Shown here: in pieces, positions 1 to 7,530 of the stretch
Layout of the letters: each line of letters begins with the position of its first letter
Position numbering within the stretch: the first letter of the stretch is position 1
Assembly (NCBI GenBank): GCA_964388665.1
Contig: CAYMBJ010000073.1
Location: 1 to 19,108 of the forward strand
Direction: 5' to 3'
DNA from: CALCCV01 sp964388665
GTDB taxonomy: Bacteria > Bdellovibrionota > Bdellovibrionia > Bdellovibrionales > Bdellovibrionaceae
Length of the DNA stretch: 19,108 bases
Made by a program: the position numbers and the translations under genes
The notes under the pieces: generated by a model
The model's input: the letters and a program-made list of their open reading frames with translations, nothing else
Told to the model about the DNA's origin: nothing
The model's database searches: none

Positions 1-34
1 AGCAAAAGTGAATAAGTCCCGCATAAGATAAGAC

Positions 35-68
35 GGGCAGAAGTAGTTCTTGAGCCTCGCTTTTTTTT
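35..68 (+). terminator. Probable intrinsic terminator of a gene left of the window
   Basis: Two short stems, 35-38 with 54-57 (one G-T wobble) and 39-42 with 47-50, close a GTAG loop. They are separated by a 3-nt bulge at 51-53. Two to three bases later there is a run of eight T at 61-68. The polarity fits transcription on the plus strand, so it would end a gene lying outside the window that converges on the TPR gene at 127. The stem is short and bulged, hence the modest confidence. The rest of 1-126 holds no gene that I can see. Confidence 0.4.
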
Positions 69-126
69 GAGTTTCGTTTGGCAGCGATTAGATTCCTCTT
101 TTAAACTGGGGAGAGGCCTTCTTTTG

Positions 127-1230
127 TCAGCGAGTTAACTTCAGTGTATAAAAATCGCCGCTGGAGGAAGCTTCTAGCTTTAGATTCTTAAGCAGTGATA
201 GGCCGGCCAGGCGCTCACAATTGTTACAGTAAGCAATTGGAACGTTGGTAAAGGTCCACTTGCCAATGTGAAGGGATGGCGCAAGAATTGAATGAATCTT
301 AATCTTTGAACCATCGGCCAGGGTCGCGATGCCTTGCTTTGCAGTTCGCAATTGTTTTGGAAAATGGATTTCAGCGTCTTTTGTTGGAATAGTAACGGTG
401 CTTGCGTCAGTGTCGACCAAAAACACTTCTGGCTTGGCGCCACTTTTTAGAGATATGGGAAGCGCAAAATTTCCTTTGGCAACTCCAACCAATTGAATTG
501 TTTCATTTGGAAGGCTCTCCCCAGAATTGAGGAGTTCAATATCGGCCGCCAAATCTCCTGAAACAAGTCCTTCCGCCTCTGGATAGCGGTTAGCGAAAGA
601 CTTCAATAATGACACGGCCTCTACAACGCGCCCAGATTTAACATAGGCCTGAGCAAGTGTTTTTGTAATATCCACTAAATTTGGGCTCAGTGCCAGAGAC
701 TTTTCATACCAGCCAATTGCCTCATCTGTTCTATCAAGAGCATCTAGATTTCTTCCATAAAAGGCCATGAGGTCATAGGTGCCATGGCCGCTCTTTAAAA
801 TCTGGCTATAAATGGGATCTGCTTCGGCATACATTTTAGCTCGGGTGAGCTCAAACGCCAGGTTCGCAGAATAGGACACACTATTTGGAACCAATTCCAA
901 CAATCTCCTGTAGGCCGCCCGCGCGCAGTCGCGATCTTTATCTCGGACACATTGATCTCGTATGTCCAATATCTTTTCTTCGTTCTTAATAAAAGAGAAC
1001 ACTAGGCGCGGGCTAATGGAAACCAAAAGCTGACCTTGGTATTGAAAGCAGAAAAATAGAATTGCTACGAGCAAACACACTACGAAAGAGACTTTAAAGA
1101 AGGGATTTTGATTTTTGCTGGTGTCATTGGTGAGGCCGCATTCTTGGCAAATCGAAGTGTTTCCAAATATTCGATCCAATGAAATTACAGAACTACAGTA
1201 CTTGCAGATTTGTTGCGAATTTGATGGCAT
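127..1230 (-). CDS. Zinc-ribbon, TPR and retropepsin-like aspartic protease membrane protein
   Basis: The protein has 367 residues and a layered layout. A zinc ribbon has two CxxC pairs (C9/C12 and C28/C31), and one membrane helix lies at about 44-64. TPR-like helical repeats run from about 87 to 215, including a clear repeat with AIGWYEKSLALSPN near 171. A C-terminal retropepsin fold spans about 248-365. In that last part the active-site strand reads FLVDTDAST (269-278) and the C-terminal signature is LAGLSLLKNLKLE, matching the LLGMxFLxxLxxE end of clan AA bacterial proteases. The usual DT-G motif is DT-D here (D273, D275), so catalysis is doubtful. The N-terminal ribbon is predicted cytoplasmic and the protease-like domain periplasmic. 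A CNNC pair at 335-338 could form a disulfide or bind metal. The ATG start has only a weak upstream GGGG. Substrate and role are unknown. Confidence 0.8.
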   Translation of the reverse strand: MPSNSQQICKYCSSVISLDRIFGNTSICQECGLTNDTSKNQNPFFKVSFVVCLLVAILFFCFQYQGQLLVSISPRLVFSFIKNEEKILDIRDQCVRDKDRDCARAAYRRLLELVPNSVSYSANLAFELTRAKMYAEADPIYSQILKSGHGTYDLMAFYGRNLDALDRTDEAIGWYEKSLALSPNLVDITKTLAQAYVKSGRVVEAVSLLKSFANRYPEAEGLVSGDLAADIELLNSGESLPNETIQLVGVAKGNFALPISLKSGAKPEVFLVDTDASTVTIPTKDAEIHFPKQLRTAKQGIATLADGSKIKIHSILAPSLHIGKWTFTNVPIAYCNNCERLAGLSLLKNLKLEASSSGDFYTLKLTR

Positions 1231-1317
1231 GAGCCCCGTATATCATTTTCGACTGCTTTTACGACATACTTTGGGTATCAATTGAAAAATATGCAAAAGG
1301 AACTGAAGAGTTATAGA

Positions 1318-1349
1318 GGTCACCCTGTGCTCGAGTGAGCGGAGTGACC
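1318..1349 (-). terminator. Inverted repeat just past the small secreted gene
   Basis: GGTCAC at 1318-1323 pairs with GTGACC at 1344-1349, and inside them GCTC pairs with GAGC around a GAGT loop. It begins 18 nt after the stop codon of the 103-aa gene on the minus strand, where a terminator would sit. There is no convincing T run after it, so it could also act as a mRNA-stabilising stem. Confidence 0.4.
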
Positions 1350-1367
1350 CCTGGCAAGCGGTGCTTA

Positions 1368-1679
1368 TTACTTAGTCATAACAGTAGTGGCAGCAGGAGT
1401 GCCATCTTGATTCAGAAAAATAGGTGCAATTTTGCTCATCTTTTTCATTTTTTTATCGGCAGCTGCAGTCTCTGTGATCTTGTAGCAACCGTTAACAACC
1501 TCTACCTGTGGGCTAGTAAATGCGGGCTTGGCTTCTGTCGTCGCCCACTCTTTAATTTCTTCTGCAGTTTTCATAGTTGTTTCATCTTCCAAAGCTGGGC
1601 AATTGGGAGTGGCCGTTTTTGCCGCAAAAGCAGCTTGAGCCAATACAAGAGAAACAACTGTAGTTAGAACGAGTTTCAT
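1368..1679 (-). CDS. Small secreted protein of unknown function
   Basis: The product has 103 residues. A classical Sec signal peptide (residues 1 to about 20) has K2, a hydrophobic core VLTTVVSLVLAQ and an AFA-A cleavage site. The mature part, about 83 residues, is Ala/Thr/Lys rich and contains exactly two cysteines (C28 and C66), which could form one disulfide in the periplasm. I do not recognise a family. The ATG is well supported by a strong GAGGAGG ribosome-binding site about 5 nt upstream, and a sigma-70-like promoter lies ahead of it. The gene is therefore probably transcribed alone, and the inverted repeat at 1318-1349 may end it. Confidence 0.75.
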   Translation of the reverse strand: MKLVLTTVVSLVLAQAAFAAKTATPNCPALEDETTMKTAEEIKEWATTEAKPAFTSPQVEVVNGCYKITETAAADKKMKKMSKIAPIFLNQDGTPAATTVMTK

Positions 1680-1726
1680 GAATCCTCCTCAGGATAATTG
1701 AATTTACCTTTTAATAAGGTTAGGCG

Positions 1727-1755
1727 ATTAGATGCAGATTTATTGAGGAAGACAA
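1727..1755 (-). promoter_or_regulatory. Sigma-70-like promoter of the small secreted gene
   Basis: On the minus strand a -35 TTGTCT (1755-1750) and a -10 TCTAAT (1732-1727) are separated by exactly 17 nt. The predicted start near 1720 gives a leader of about 40 nt before the ATG at 1679. That leader contains a small stem (ACCTT at 1706-1710 with AAGGT at 1716-1720) ahead of the ribosome-binding site. The call rests on consensus matching alone. Confidence 0.45.
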
Positions 1756-1811
1756 ACTTCGCTGTGGAGAGTTATCACTACTTCTTCAATTCTTCATAAT
1801 TGGATTTGCAC

Positions 1812-2339
1812 TTATCTCGTTATTGATAGGTTTCGCTGTGGTTGAGCGTGACTTGCGTCTTGACCGCTGCTTGGGAAATTGGCAGATAAGGCCGAGGGCC
1901 TGATCTGCCAATGAGTCAGTATGTCACCATTTAGAGGGTTTTGATTTTTACGCGAAAAGTTGGTGCTAGTGCTATTCAGGATAAAGGTTGCGGAAATGAA
2001 GTCATTGATCTCAGAAGTAAAAAACTCTGCATTGTTGGTCTTGTCCTCTAGAAAAATTCCAGGAACAATTGAAAAAATGTCTCGATTCAACTTCATCGCT
2101 CCGCTGTAAATGGTGTGGCTGCCTTGTTGTCCATTGGAAGTCACTTCGACATTATAAGTGTCGGCATCAAGCCAGTTCACTTGAGCAGATTTGTAGTCGG
2201 ACATGAGACCAATTTGGCTGATGGGCTCTTGGCAGCTCAGATAGGGCATGCCGTTGCCGAATCCATTGTTGACTCGGCTGAAGGCCATTGCTTGAGTAGT
2301 CATAAGGGACATGGCTAATAGTAAAATGATTTGTTTCAT
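1812..2339 (-). CDS. Small secreted protein coupled to the TIGR02147 regulator
   Basis: The product has 175 residues. It has a Sec signal peptide (MKQIILLLAMSLMTTQAMA, cleavage after residue 19) and a predicted exported domain of about 156 residues. The domain is rich in Asn, Ser and Thr with alternating hydrophobic positions, suggesting beta structure. A single cysteine follows in the motif YLSCQEP near residue 36. No family is recognised. The ATG overlaps the TGA stop of the upstream regulator (ATGA) and has AAGGAG placed about 6 nt before it, so the two are translationally coupled. TIGR02147 genes often sit beside an exported protein, so this may be the regulator's target or partner; that is inference. 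Confidence 0.75.
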   Translation of the reverse strand: MKQIILLLAMSLMTTQAMAFSRVNNGFGNGMPYLSCQEPISQIGLMSDYKSAQVNWLDADTYNVEVTSNGQQGSHTIYSGAMKLNRDIFSIVPGIFLEDKTNNAEFFTSEINDFISATFILNSTSTNFSRKNQNPLNGDILTHWQIRPSALSANFPSSGQDASHAQPQRNLSITR

Positions 2340-3235
2340 AAGATCTCCTTGTTATTGGTTGGTTTGTGGTTGGAACTTTTTTTAAGATTTATATTGAAAC
2401 TTGATTTCGGATTTGATTTTTTGTTTGGCCTGGCGTGAGGCTGGTGACCAGCTCTGACATCCAGAGGAAACAATTGAATGCCAAGGCAATACACTCGATC
2501 AGAATTTTTCTGAGCTGCAAATTTCTCTTCAAAACGATCTTTAAATTCGTTAATTAGCTCTTTCATCGCCGGAATTGACTCTTCGTTCACTGCCATCATT
2601 AGGGTTGAAAAATCTCTGAGATTCACGGCGACCTCTTCCAGCGCGGACAAGCCCTTGTTCATAGCCTGACGGTGGTGCTCACGAATGTCTCGAGAAGGAA
2701 TATCAGTGGTGGTGCTAACAATCTTTTCTGAGGCCATCCAGCCAGTGTCCGTCTTAGTGATCAGGTTGAGCTTTTCCAATCTGGCCATGGCCTCTTCGGC
2801 CTCAAGCTTTGTTAGGCCCAAGCGATCAGCGATTTGAGACATGCTTTCAACTTTAGGTTTGTTCTTTAACAGCTCCATAATTGCAAAGTGCTGCCAGTCC
2901 GCCACCAGGCGAAATTGCTCTATATCCAATACATCAAGTTGCATTTGCTTGCGAAGTTTCTCTTGAGCTTTTTTTCGAGTTGCAGGGCTGCGAGAAAACT
3001 TGGCATCTAGGGAGCACAAAAAAACTCTCTGCTCTGTTGCAGAAAGTCCAAGCTCTTCGGCCAGAGTGGCTCCGCGAGCTGCGGAGAGCCCGCAGGTGCC
3101 CTTGAGAATTTGCGAAAGCTTCGGCGCGGGAATCTTTAAGTCTCTCGCAAAGGCCCGCATCGAGTACCGGGCGTTTTTTCTTTGTCTTAAGTCATACTCT
3201 CGATAAAAAAAATCTCGAAAATCAATATTTTTCAT
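2336..3235 (-). CDS. TIGR02147 family DNA-binding regulator
   Basis: The product has 299 residues from the ATG at 3235. The N-terminus has the family opening (MKNIDFRDFFYREYDLRQRK), followed by a helix-turn-helix stretch (SMRAFARDLKIPAPKLSQILKG). The long second domain shows family hallmarks: DWQHFAIMELL, a second winged-helix-like segment (QIADRLGLTKLEAEEAMARL), IREHHRQAMNKGLSAL, RDFSTLMMAVNEE and the terminal RVYCLGIQLFPLD. About 38 Lys/Asn-rich residues extend past the usual end. An in-frame TTG at 3265 with AGGAAAG upstream would add ten residues (MLLIPCISIL) that do not fit the family, so I prefer the ATG although its own ribosome-binding site is poor. Probable transcription factor; target unknown. 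It lies 54 nt after the CotH-like gene (24 nt if the TTG is used). Confidence 0.85.
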   Translation of the reverse strand: MKNIDFRDFFYREYDLRQRKNARYSMRAFARDLKIPAPKLSQILKGTCGLSAARGATLAEELGLSATEQRVFLCSLDAKFSRSPATRKKAQEKLRKQMQLDVLDIEQFRLVADWQHFAIMELLKNKPKVESMSQIADRLGLTKLEAEEAMARLEKLNLITKTDTGWMASEKIVSTTTDIPSRDIREHHRQAMNKGLSALEEVAVNLRDFSTLMMAVNEESIPAMKELINEFKDRFEEKFAAQKNSDRVYCLGIQLFPLDVRAGHQPHARPNKKSNPKSSFNINLKKSSNHKPTNNKEIL

Positions 3236-3289
3236 TAAGATGCTTATACACGGAATGAGCAACAACGAAAAAACTTTCCTGACAAAGCA

Positions 3290-4477
3290 CTAGAGGAGCT
3301 CCCTCGTTACGGACTTCCAACGGTCGTCAAGAAAGCCAGCAATGTAATCGAAAGCAAGATCATAATCGATACCGATGCTCTCTTCCCAGCTGCCCTGAAG
3401 GGCACTGGTGACCCGCGATCGCACGCGCCGTAGTAGCCGAGGGTGTTTGCGCGGATCCAGCGCCTGAAGCCGTTGTCGATACAGGCTTTGATAGGAAGCC
3501 CGCAGGCTATCATCAGAAAGAATAAAATCAAAAAGGGCGCTCTTGGTTTTTACATTGAGATCATTCACTGAGGCTCTTCGCTGCTCGTCGGCCATGACTC
3601 CCAAGGTGTTGTCCAAATCCCAAGTGATCACTTGCCATTTGCCACCGTACTTTGATTTGATTCTGGCATTAAAATAAAGCCGATCATTGTTTGCATTGCT
3701 TGCCAGGCTGTCCCAGTGACCAGTAAAATTGACAGCGGCCATATAGCCAAAGATGTTGTCTAAATCAAATAGTTCTCGAAGTTCATCGGAGCTATCGTCT
3801 TTGGTAATGGCTTCGAGCTTCTTGATCGTGGTGCACATCAATAGCAAAGCCCTTTGGTCCTTTGCATCCTTTTCTTTGGAGATTGCCGAGTGCTCCACGC
3901 ATGCTTTGGACTCGGACTCGAGGGCTTGGATGGTGCCCTCGGTTGCAAACATCGAGTCGTTCAATATGACCGTCTTGGGTTTGTAAGCGGCTGAATGAAA
4001 GTTTTCAGATCTAAAATTCGCCTTGGCTTTTGCGGTGGCATAGGTGCCGCCATAGAGTGCGCCCCTGATTGATTTGGAATCAGTGCTTTCAAATCTTGAT
4101 TTGAGAAAGGTTTTATCGATCTCTTCGGCAATGTAGTAGAGTCCTTTGTAGTCCATCTGTGGTTCGCAATCCTCAACTCTGTAGGCTCCGCCTCGGCAAT
4201 AGCGAATGTACAACTGGGTATGGGCGAGGCGATACACCAGGGGCTTTTGTTGAGACGGGCTTTTCATAAAATCCGCAAAGATGCGACTAGAGATCAGTTC
4301 GCGCGAGAGAGAATCATCATTGGTGCCATGGCCGCCAGAGCGAAGATTGAAGCTTGAGAGCCCAAAGAGGTTGTGCTGTTTTTGGCACGGAGAGGGGAAA
4401 TTAAAAATTGTGCCGCTCTTTTCAAAAAGTTTTTTAGAGTCATCTTCGTCCAAGACAACCTTGTATTGGCGCTTCAA
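3290..4477 (-). CDS. CotH kinase family core, C-terminal part of the split gene
   Basis: As an independent frame this gives up to 395 residues from a TTG at 4477, but the frame stays open upstream to the frameshift near 4584 and TTG is unlikely to be a real start. CotH hallmarks appear in order: LSRELISSRIFADFM near residue 57, GLYYIAEEIDKTFLKSRF near 111-128, an NFTGHWDSLASN segment near 250-261, then GGKWQVITWDLDNTLG near 279-294. In the last, WDLD supplies the conserved metal-binding aspartates of this atypical secreted kinase fold. CotH proteins phosphorylate serine on surface or spore-coat proteins in known cases; the substrate here is unknown. The TIGR02147 regulator follows closely on the same strand, so the genes probably share a transcript. 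Confidence 0.75.
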   Translation of the reverse strand: MKRQYKVVLDEDDSKKLFEKSGTIFNFPSPCQKQHNLFGLSSFNLRSGGHGTNDDSLSRELISSRIFADFMKSPSQQKPLVYRLAHTQLYIRYCRGGAYRVEDCEPQMDYKGLYYIAEEIDKTFLKSRFESTDSKSIRGALYGGTYATAKAKANFRSENFHSAAYKPKTVILNDSMFATEGTIQALESESKACVEHSAISKEKDAKDQRALLLMCTTIKKLEAITKDDSSDELRELFDLDNIFGYMAAVNFTGHWDSLASNANNDRLYFNARIKSKYGGKWQVITWDLDNTLGVMADEQRRASVNDLNVKTKSALFDFILSDDSLRASYQSLYRQRLQALDPRKHPRLLRRVRSRVTSALQGSWEESIGIDYDLAFDYIAGFLDDRWKSVTRELL

Positions 4478-4836
4478 ACGGAAGTTAGGCGTATTGCCGC
4501 GAACGCGGTAGGCGGCATTGAAGAGGCAGCGCTCAGGGTTGACATCATTGAAGTTTTGATAGAAGCAGACCTCCTTGAGTGGCCCATGCGCGGGTCGTCC
4601 TTTGCAGCGTCGGCCAGGACCTTGCTCTCCGTTTCCTCATGCACAGTTAGCACCAATTTGTGAATATGCGAGTTGAACAACCGCTCCTGTGTCAGTTTGT
4701 AAATCTCTGAACCGCCCAAGCGAGATTTCGTGATCAGCTGTGGACTGCAATCTTCGGCAGATGCAAAGCAGGCCAGTAGAAGGGAGAGGCACCATGACGA
4801 GGTGGTTGCAATTTTCAAAGCTGGAAGTGCATTCAT
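4474..4836 (-). CDS. CotH-like protein, N-terminal fragment
   Basis: The frame codes for 120 residues, of which only about the first 84 are meaningful. A signal sequence (MNALPALKIATTSSWCLSLL) can be read two ways. One is a Sec signal cut after ASA near residue 27; the other is a lipoprotein with the lipobox-like LLAC at residues 20-23. The CotH N-terminal strand RLFNSHIHKLVLTVHEETES follows. After DDPRM the frame is lost and the remaining residues, to the stop at 4474, are out-of-frame translation. There is no clear ribosome-binding site ahead of the ATG. The 197-bp gap 4837-5033 upstream contains no gene and no convincing promoter. Confidence 0.6.
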   Translation of the reverse strand: MNALPALKIATTSSWCLSLLLACFASAEDCSPQLITKSRLGGSEIYKLTQERLFNSHIHKLVLTVHEETESKVLADAAKDDPRMGHSRRSASIKTSMMSTLSAASSMPPTAFAAIRLTSV

Positions 4837-5033
4837 AGTTTAGCTTCGCTTTCGTGGCCATCCCACCACTCAAGAGTTTAGCAGATTCTAGATTCATATT
4901 TGCATTTGCTGAACTGGCATTTGCAATTCCAAAGCCGAGGGTTTTCGCCGAGAAATCAGCAAAAGTGAACTCCAGCTTTGGTAAATTTTATAGATTTGCG
5001 AACAACTTCGACGCCGCCCCGGGGGGTGCAAGA

Positions 5034-6611
5034 TTACAAGTAGGTCTCGTAGATCTTTTCAGCGATGCGAACTCCATCACAGGCGGCTGAAGTGATGCCG
5101 CCAGCATAGCCGGCGCCTTCGCCTGCAGGATATAGGCCCGGGTGCGAAACGGACATCAATGAGTCGGCATCGCGGGTGACACGCACAGGGGAGCTGGTGC
5201 GCGATTCAATTCCATAGAGCTGTGCGGACTCGTGAATGAAGCCGCGCATGCGCTCATGAAATTTTTCGAGCCCTATGTGCAGGGAGTTTTGCAAATCTTT
5301 TGGTAGCAGTTGGTCAAGGCGAACAGGAATGGCCCCAGAGGGAGAACTGGTTTTTGGCAATTGGCGACTGGGTTTGTTTTCCAAAAAATCAATGAGCCGC
5401 TGAGCAGGCAATTGCTGGTGGCCGCCCAGTGCTTTTACGGATTCAAATGCGCGCCTTTCGAGCTCGCGACGAAATTTGAGACCACCAAAGAGATCTTTAC
5501 CAAATGATTTTTCGTGGGAGACGCTGACTACGATAGCAGAATTGGCAAAAGGGGAGTTGCGATTGTAGTTTGACATGCCATTGACCACGACTCCGTCGGC
5601 TTCCGTGCCACTAGCCAAAACAAAGCCGCCCGGGCACATGCAAAAACTATACACGCCAGTGTCAGTGGCGCGATTGTGATGGGCCAAGCGGTAGTTGGCC
5701 GCCTTGAGTTTGGGATGCTCCCCCCACTCGCGGTACTGAATCTGGTTGATCCACTTTTGCGGATGCTCCACGCGCAGGCCGAGCGCAAAGGACTTTCCTT
5801 CCATAAAGACATTGTGGCGATGAAAGCACTCCAAAATATCTGTGGCCGAGTGGCCGGTGGCGATGACCACCTGATCGCTCTGAAAGAATGTTTCGCCTCG
5901 GGCCGAATTGGCGGCGTCACCAATCTTGACGCCGCCAATTCGGCCCGAGGCAACGACGATGTCGGTCAAGGGGCTATCAAAATGAATCTCGCAGCCCAGT
6001 TTGAGCAAATATCTGCGCATGAAGGGAATGATTCGGCGAATTTTATCGGAACCCACATGAGGGTTGGCCAGGTATTCAATTTCTCCGGGAGCACCAAACT
6101 GCACCATCTTGCTGAGGACATAGGGGATGTGTGGCGATTTGATTCGTGTGATCAGCTTGCCATCAGAATACAGACCAGCTCCGCCCTCGCCAATGCAAAC
6201 ATTGTTGTTGAGATCAAGTTCGCCGTAGCGCCAGTAACGATTGATACCCATGATGCGCTTTTCGGCAACAGAGCCCCGTTCAAATATGATCGAGGGGAGC
6301 CCACGCTCTGCCAATCTCAGGGCGCAAAAAAGTCCGGCAGGCCCTGTGCCGACAATAATTGGTTTTTGCCGCTGGCCTGAGTGGAGTTTGCTCAGCTCTG
6401 GCAATTTTTCAATTTCAAAGCTGGGTTGAGCTAGCGCCTCGCCATCTTGTGCCACCTCCACAGAGTATATAAATCGTGGCGGATGGCCGCGGCGGGCATC
6501 AACACTTTGTTTTAAGATGCGATGATCACTGTAATTGCCCACCAGCCATTGCAATTTTTCTTTAAGGTCCTCGTCGAGACCAAGGCTGAGGTCCTCAATT
6601 TTTTTGGACAT
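5034..6611 (-). CDS. FAD-dependent dehydrogenase (COG2509 type)
   Basis: The product has 525 residues from the ATG at 6611. An N-terminal domain carries the family's QSVDARRGHPPRFIYSVEV. The Rossmann FAD-binding loop follows (PIIVGTGPAGLFCALRLAERG, GxGxxG at 88-93, ending in the acidic IIFE). Next comes the family segment YWRYGELDLNNNVCIGEGGAGLYSDGKL, then VIATGHSATD, and a C-terminal FAD contact GLYPAGEGAGYAGGITSAACDG. The closest families are uncharacterised flavoproteins that resemble geranylgeranyl-reductase and BFD-like oxidoreductases; the substrate is unknown. An upstream in-frame TTG at 6695 would add 28 residues not expected in the family. Codons 221-239 coincide with a perfect 25-bp inverted repeat. 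The gene is divergent from tatD. Confidence 0.85.
   Translation of the reverse strand: MSKKIEDLSLGLDEDLKEKLQWLVGNYSDHRILKQSVDARRGHPPRFIYSVEVAQDGEALAQPSFEIEKLPELSKLHSGQRQKPIIVGTGPAGLFCALRLAERGLPSIIFERGSVAEKRIMGINRYWRYGELDLNNNVCIGEGGAGLYSDGKLITRIKSPHIPYVLSKMVQFGAPGEIEYLANPHVGSDKIRRIIPFMRRYLLKLGCEIHFDSPLTDIVVASGRIGGVKIGDAANSARGETFFQSDQVVIATGHSATDILECFHRHNVFMEGKSFALGLRVEHPQKWINQIQYREWGEHPKLKAANYRLAHHNRATDTGVYSFCMCPGGFVLASGTEADGVVVNGMSNYNRNSPFANSAIVVSVSHEKSFGKDLFGGLKFRRELERRAFESVKALGGHQQLPAQRLIDFLENKPSRQLPKTSSPSGAIPVRLDQLLPKDLQNSLHIGLEKFHERMRGFIHESAQLYGIESRTSSPVRVTRDADSLMSVSHPGLYPAGEGAGYAGGITSAACDGVRIAEKIYETYL
5895..5951. repeat. Perfect 25-bp inverted repeat inside the FAD dehydrogenase gene
   Basis: Bases 5895-5919 are the exact reverse complement of 5927-5951, with a 7-nt loop at 5920-5926. 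The arms are GC rich, so either strand or the mRNA could fold into a very stable hairpin. It is in frame and encodes ASGRIGGV-KIG-DAANSARG, a surface-like turn between the family's VVASGR strand and the next. No other inverted repeat this long was noticed in the window. It could arise from a palindromic duplication or an inserted palindromic element. Confidence 0.9.
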
Positions 6612-6714
6612 AGTGGGCGAAGATAGCGCATCTTTTCTAAAAACGCCACCGGGATCTTGACCTCTCTGGGTGAGCGATTCAGGATGGATTTTCAATTAGA
6701 ACGGAATCACATAG

Positions 6715-7509
6715 ATGAATAGTCATAACTTTATCGATAGCCACTCGCACCTGGCCGATGAGCGCTGGGGTGATCAACTTGATCAGCAAATCAAAGAGGC
6801 TCACCAGTGGGGAATCACAGAATTTTTACAGGGTGGCGTGGACCCTGAGGATTGGGCGCGCCAGGAGCGATTGGCCGAGCTTTATCCTGGCCGCATTGGG
6901 CTTTGCTTTGGACTGCACCCTTACCGAGTCGCCGCGTGGGAGCCGGAGGCTTGCGAAGAGGCTCTAGATCAGCTCGCACGAGCGTTGCCTCGCGCCCGAG
7001 CCTGCGGCGAGCTGGGTTTGGATTTTCGTCCCCACATCATGCGCGACTCGCGCAATCGACAAATTGAAATGCTGCAGTCTCAGCTTGAAATCGCCGAAGT
7101 GGCCGCCAAACCCTGTGTGTTTCACTTTGTGCAGTGCTTTGAGGAGGCGGTGCTGATCTTTAACGAATATGGTCGCCCCAAGTATGGAGGCATGGTTCAC
7201 AGCTTCAATGGATCGTGGGCCAAGGCGCAGGAGTATTTGCGTCGTGAGCTGCTGATCTCTGTTGGCGGTCCGCTTTTACATAAAAAGAATCAACGACTTG
7301 AGACGGTTGTGAAAGAGATCCCTTTAGAGTTTTTAGCGCTAGAGACAGATGCCCCTGATCAGCCCCCGCCAGAGTATCAAAACCAGCTCAATCCATTAAA
7401 ATCAATTTGGCAAGTTGCAGAAAAGGTAGGGAGCATTCGCAAAATGGAGCCGTCAGAGGTATTAAGGATCAGCAGTAGCAATGTTCGGCGTGTATTTTAT
7501 CGCCAGTGA
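6715..7509 (+). CDS. TatD family metal-dependent hydrolase/DNase
   Basis: The product has 264 residues, the usual TatD length. All metal-site positions are visible: DSHSH (H10, H12), the family GELGLDF with E99, FHF with H137, VHSF with H162 and ETDAP with D212. TatD enzymes are TIM-barrel, divalent-metal dependent 3'-exonucleases or deoxyribonucleases of the cytoplasm, acting in DNA or RNA turnover. Which substrate this paralogue uses cannot be told. The ATG has only a weak CGGAA upstream. A TTGACC hexamer at 6657-6662 resembles a -35 but lacks a good partner. The gene starts a plus-strand run (small membrane protein, methyltransferase) and is divergent from the flavoprotein gene. Confidence 0.9.
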   Translation: MNSHNFIDSHSHLADERWGDQLDQQIKEAHQWGITEFLQGGVDPEDWARQERLAELYPGRIGLCFGLHPYRVAAWEPEACEEALDQLARALPRARACGELGLDFRPHIMRDSRNRQIEMLQSQLEIAEVAAKPCVFHFVQCFEEAVLIFNEYGRPKYGGMVHSFNGSWAKAQEYLRRELLISVGGPLLHKKNQRLETVVKEIPLEFLALETDAPDQPPPEYQNQLNPLKSIWQVAEKVGSIRKMEPSEVLRISSSNVRRVFYRQ

Positions 7510-7530
7510 GAGCAAAAGGGGAGCGTGAGC

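Larger units (their letters stand above)
3290..4836 (-). pseudogene. CotH-like secreted kinase gene, split by a frameshift
   Basis: Two overlapping reading frames together make one CotH-type protein of about 515 residues. The upstream frame carries the signal peptide and the CotH opening (RLFNSHIHKLVLTVHEE) as far as DDPRM. From there that frame reads nonsense (SRRSASIKTSMMS and on) and stops at 4474. The other frame, from the same point, reads GPLKEVCFYQNFNDVNPERC and AAYRVRGNTPNFRLKRQ, the family's strand before the kinase core, and continues to 3290. The break maps to the GGG run at 4583-4585, and one extra base there would restore the gene. Both halves look undecayed, so this is either a very recent lesion or a sequencing error. 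Confidence 0.7.

Noticed and set aside
4637..4897. 86-aa minus-strand frame overlapping the CotH-like N-terminus
   Set aside because: The overlapping frame contains the signal peptide and the CotH strand; this one shows neither and is a shadow.
5676..6380. Long open frame (234 aa) on the plus strand
   Set aside because: It lies wholly antisense to the FAD dehydrogenase, whose family motifs are clear; its translation has no recognisable domain and no ribosome-binding site.
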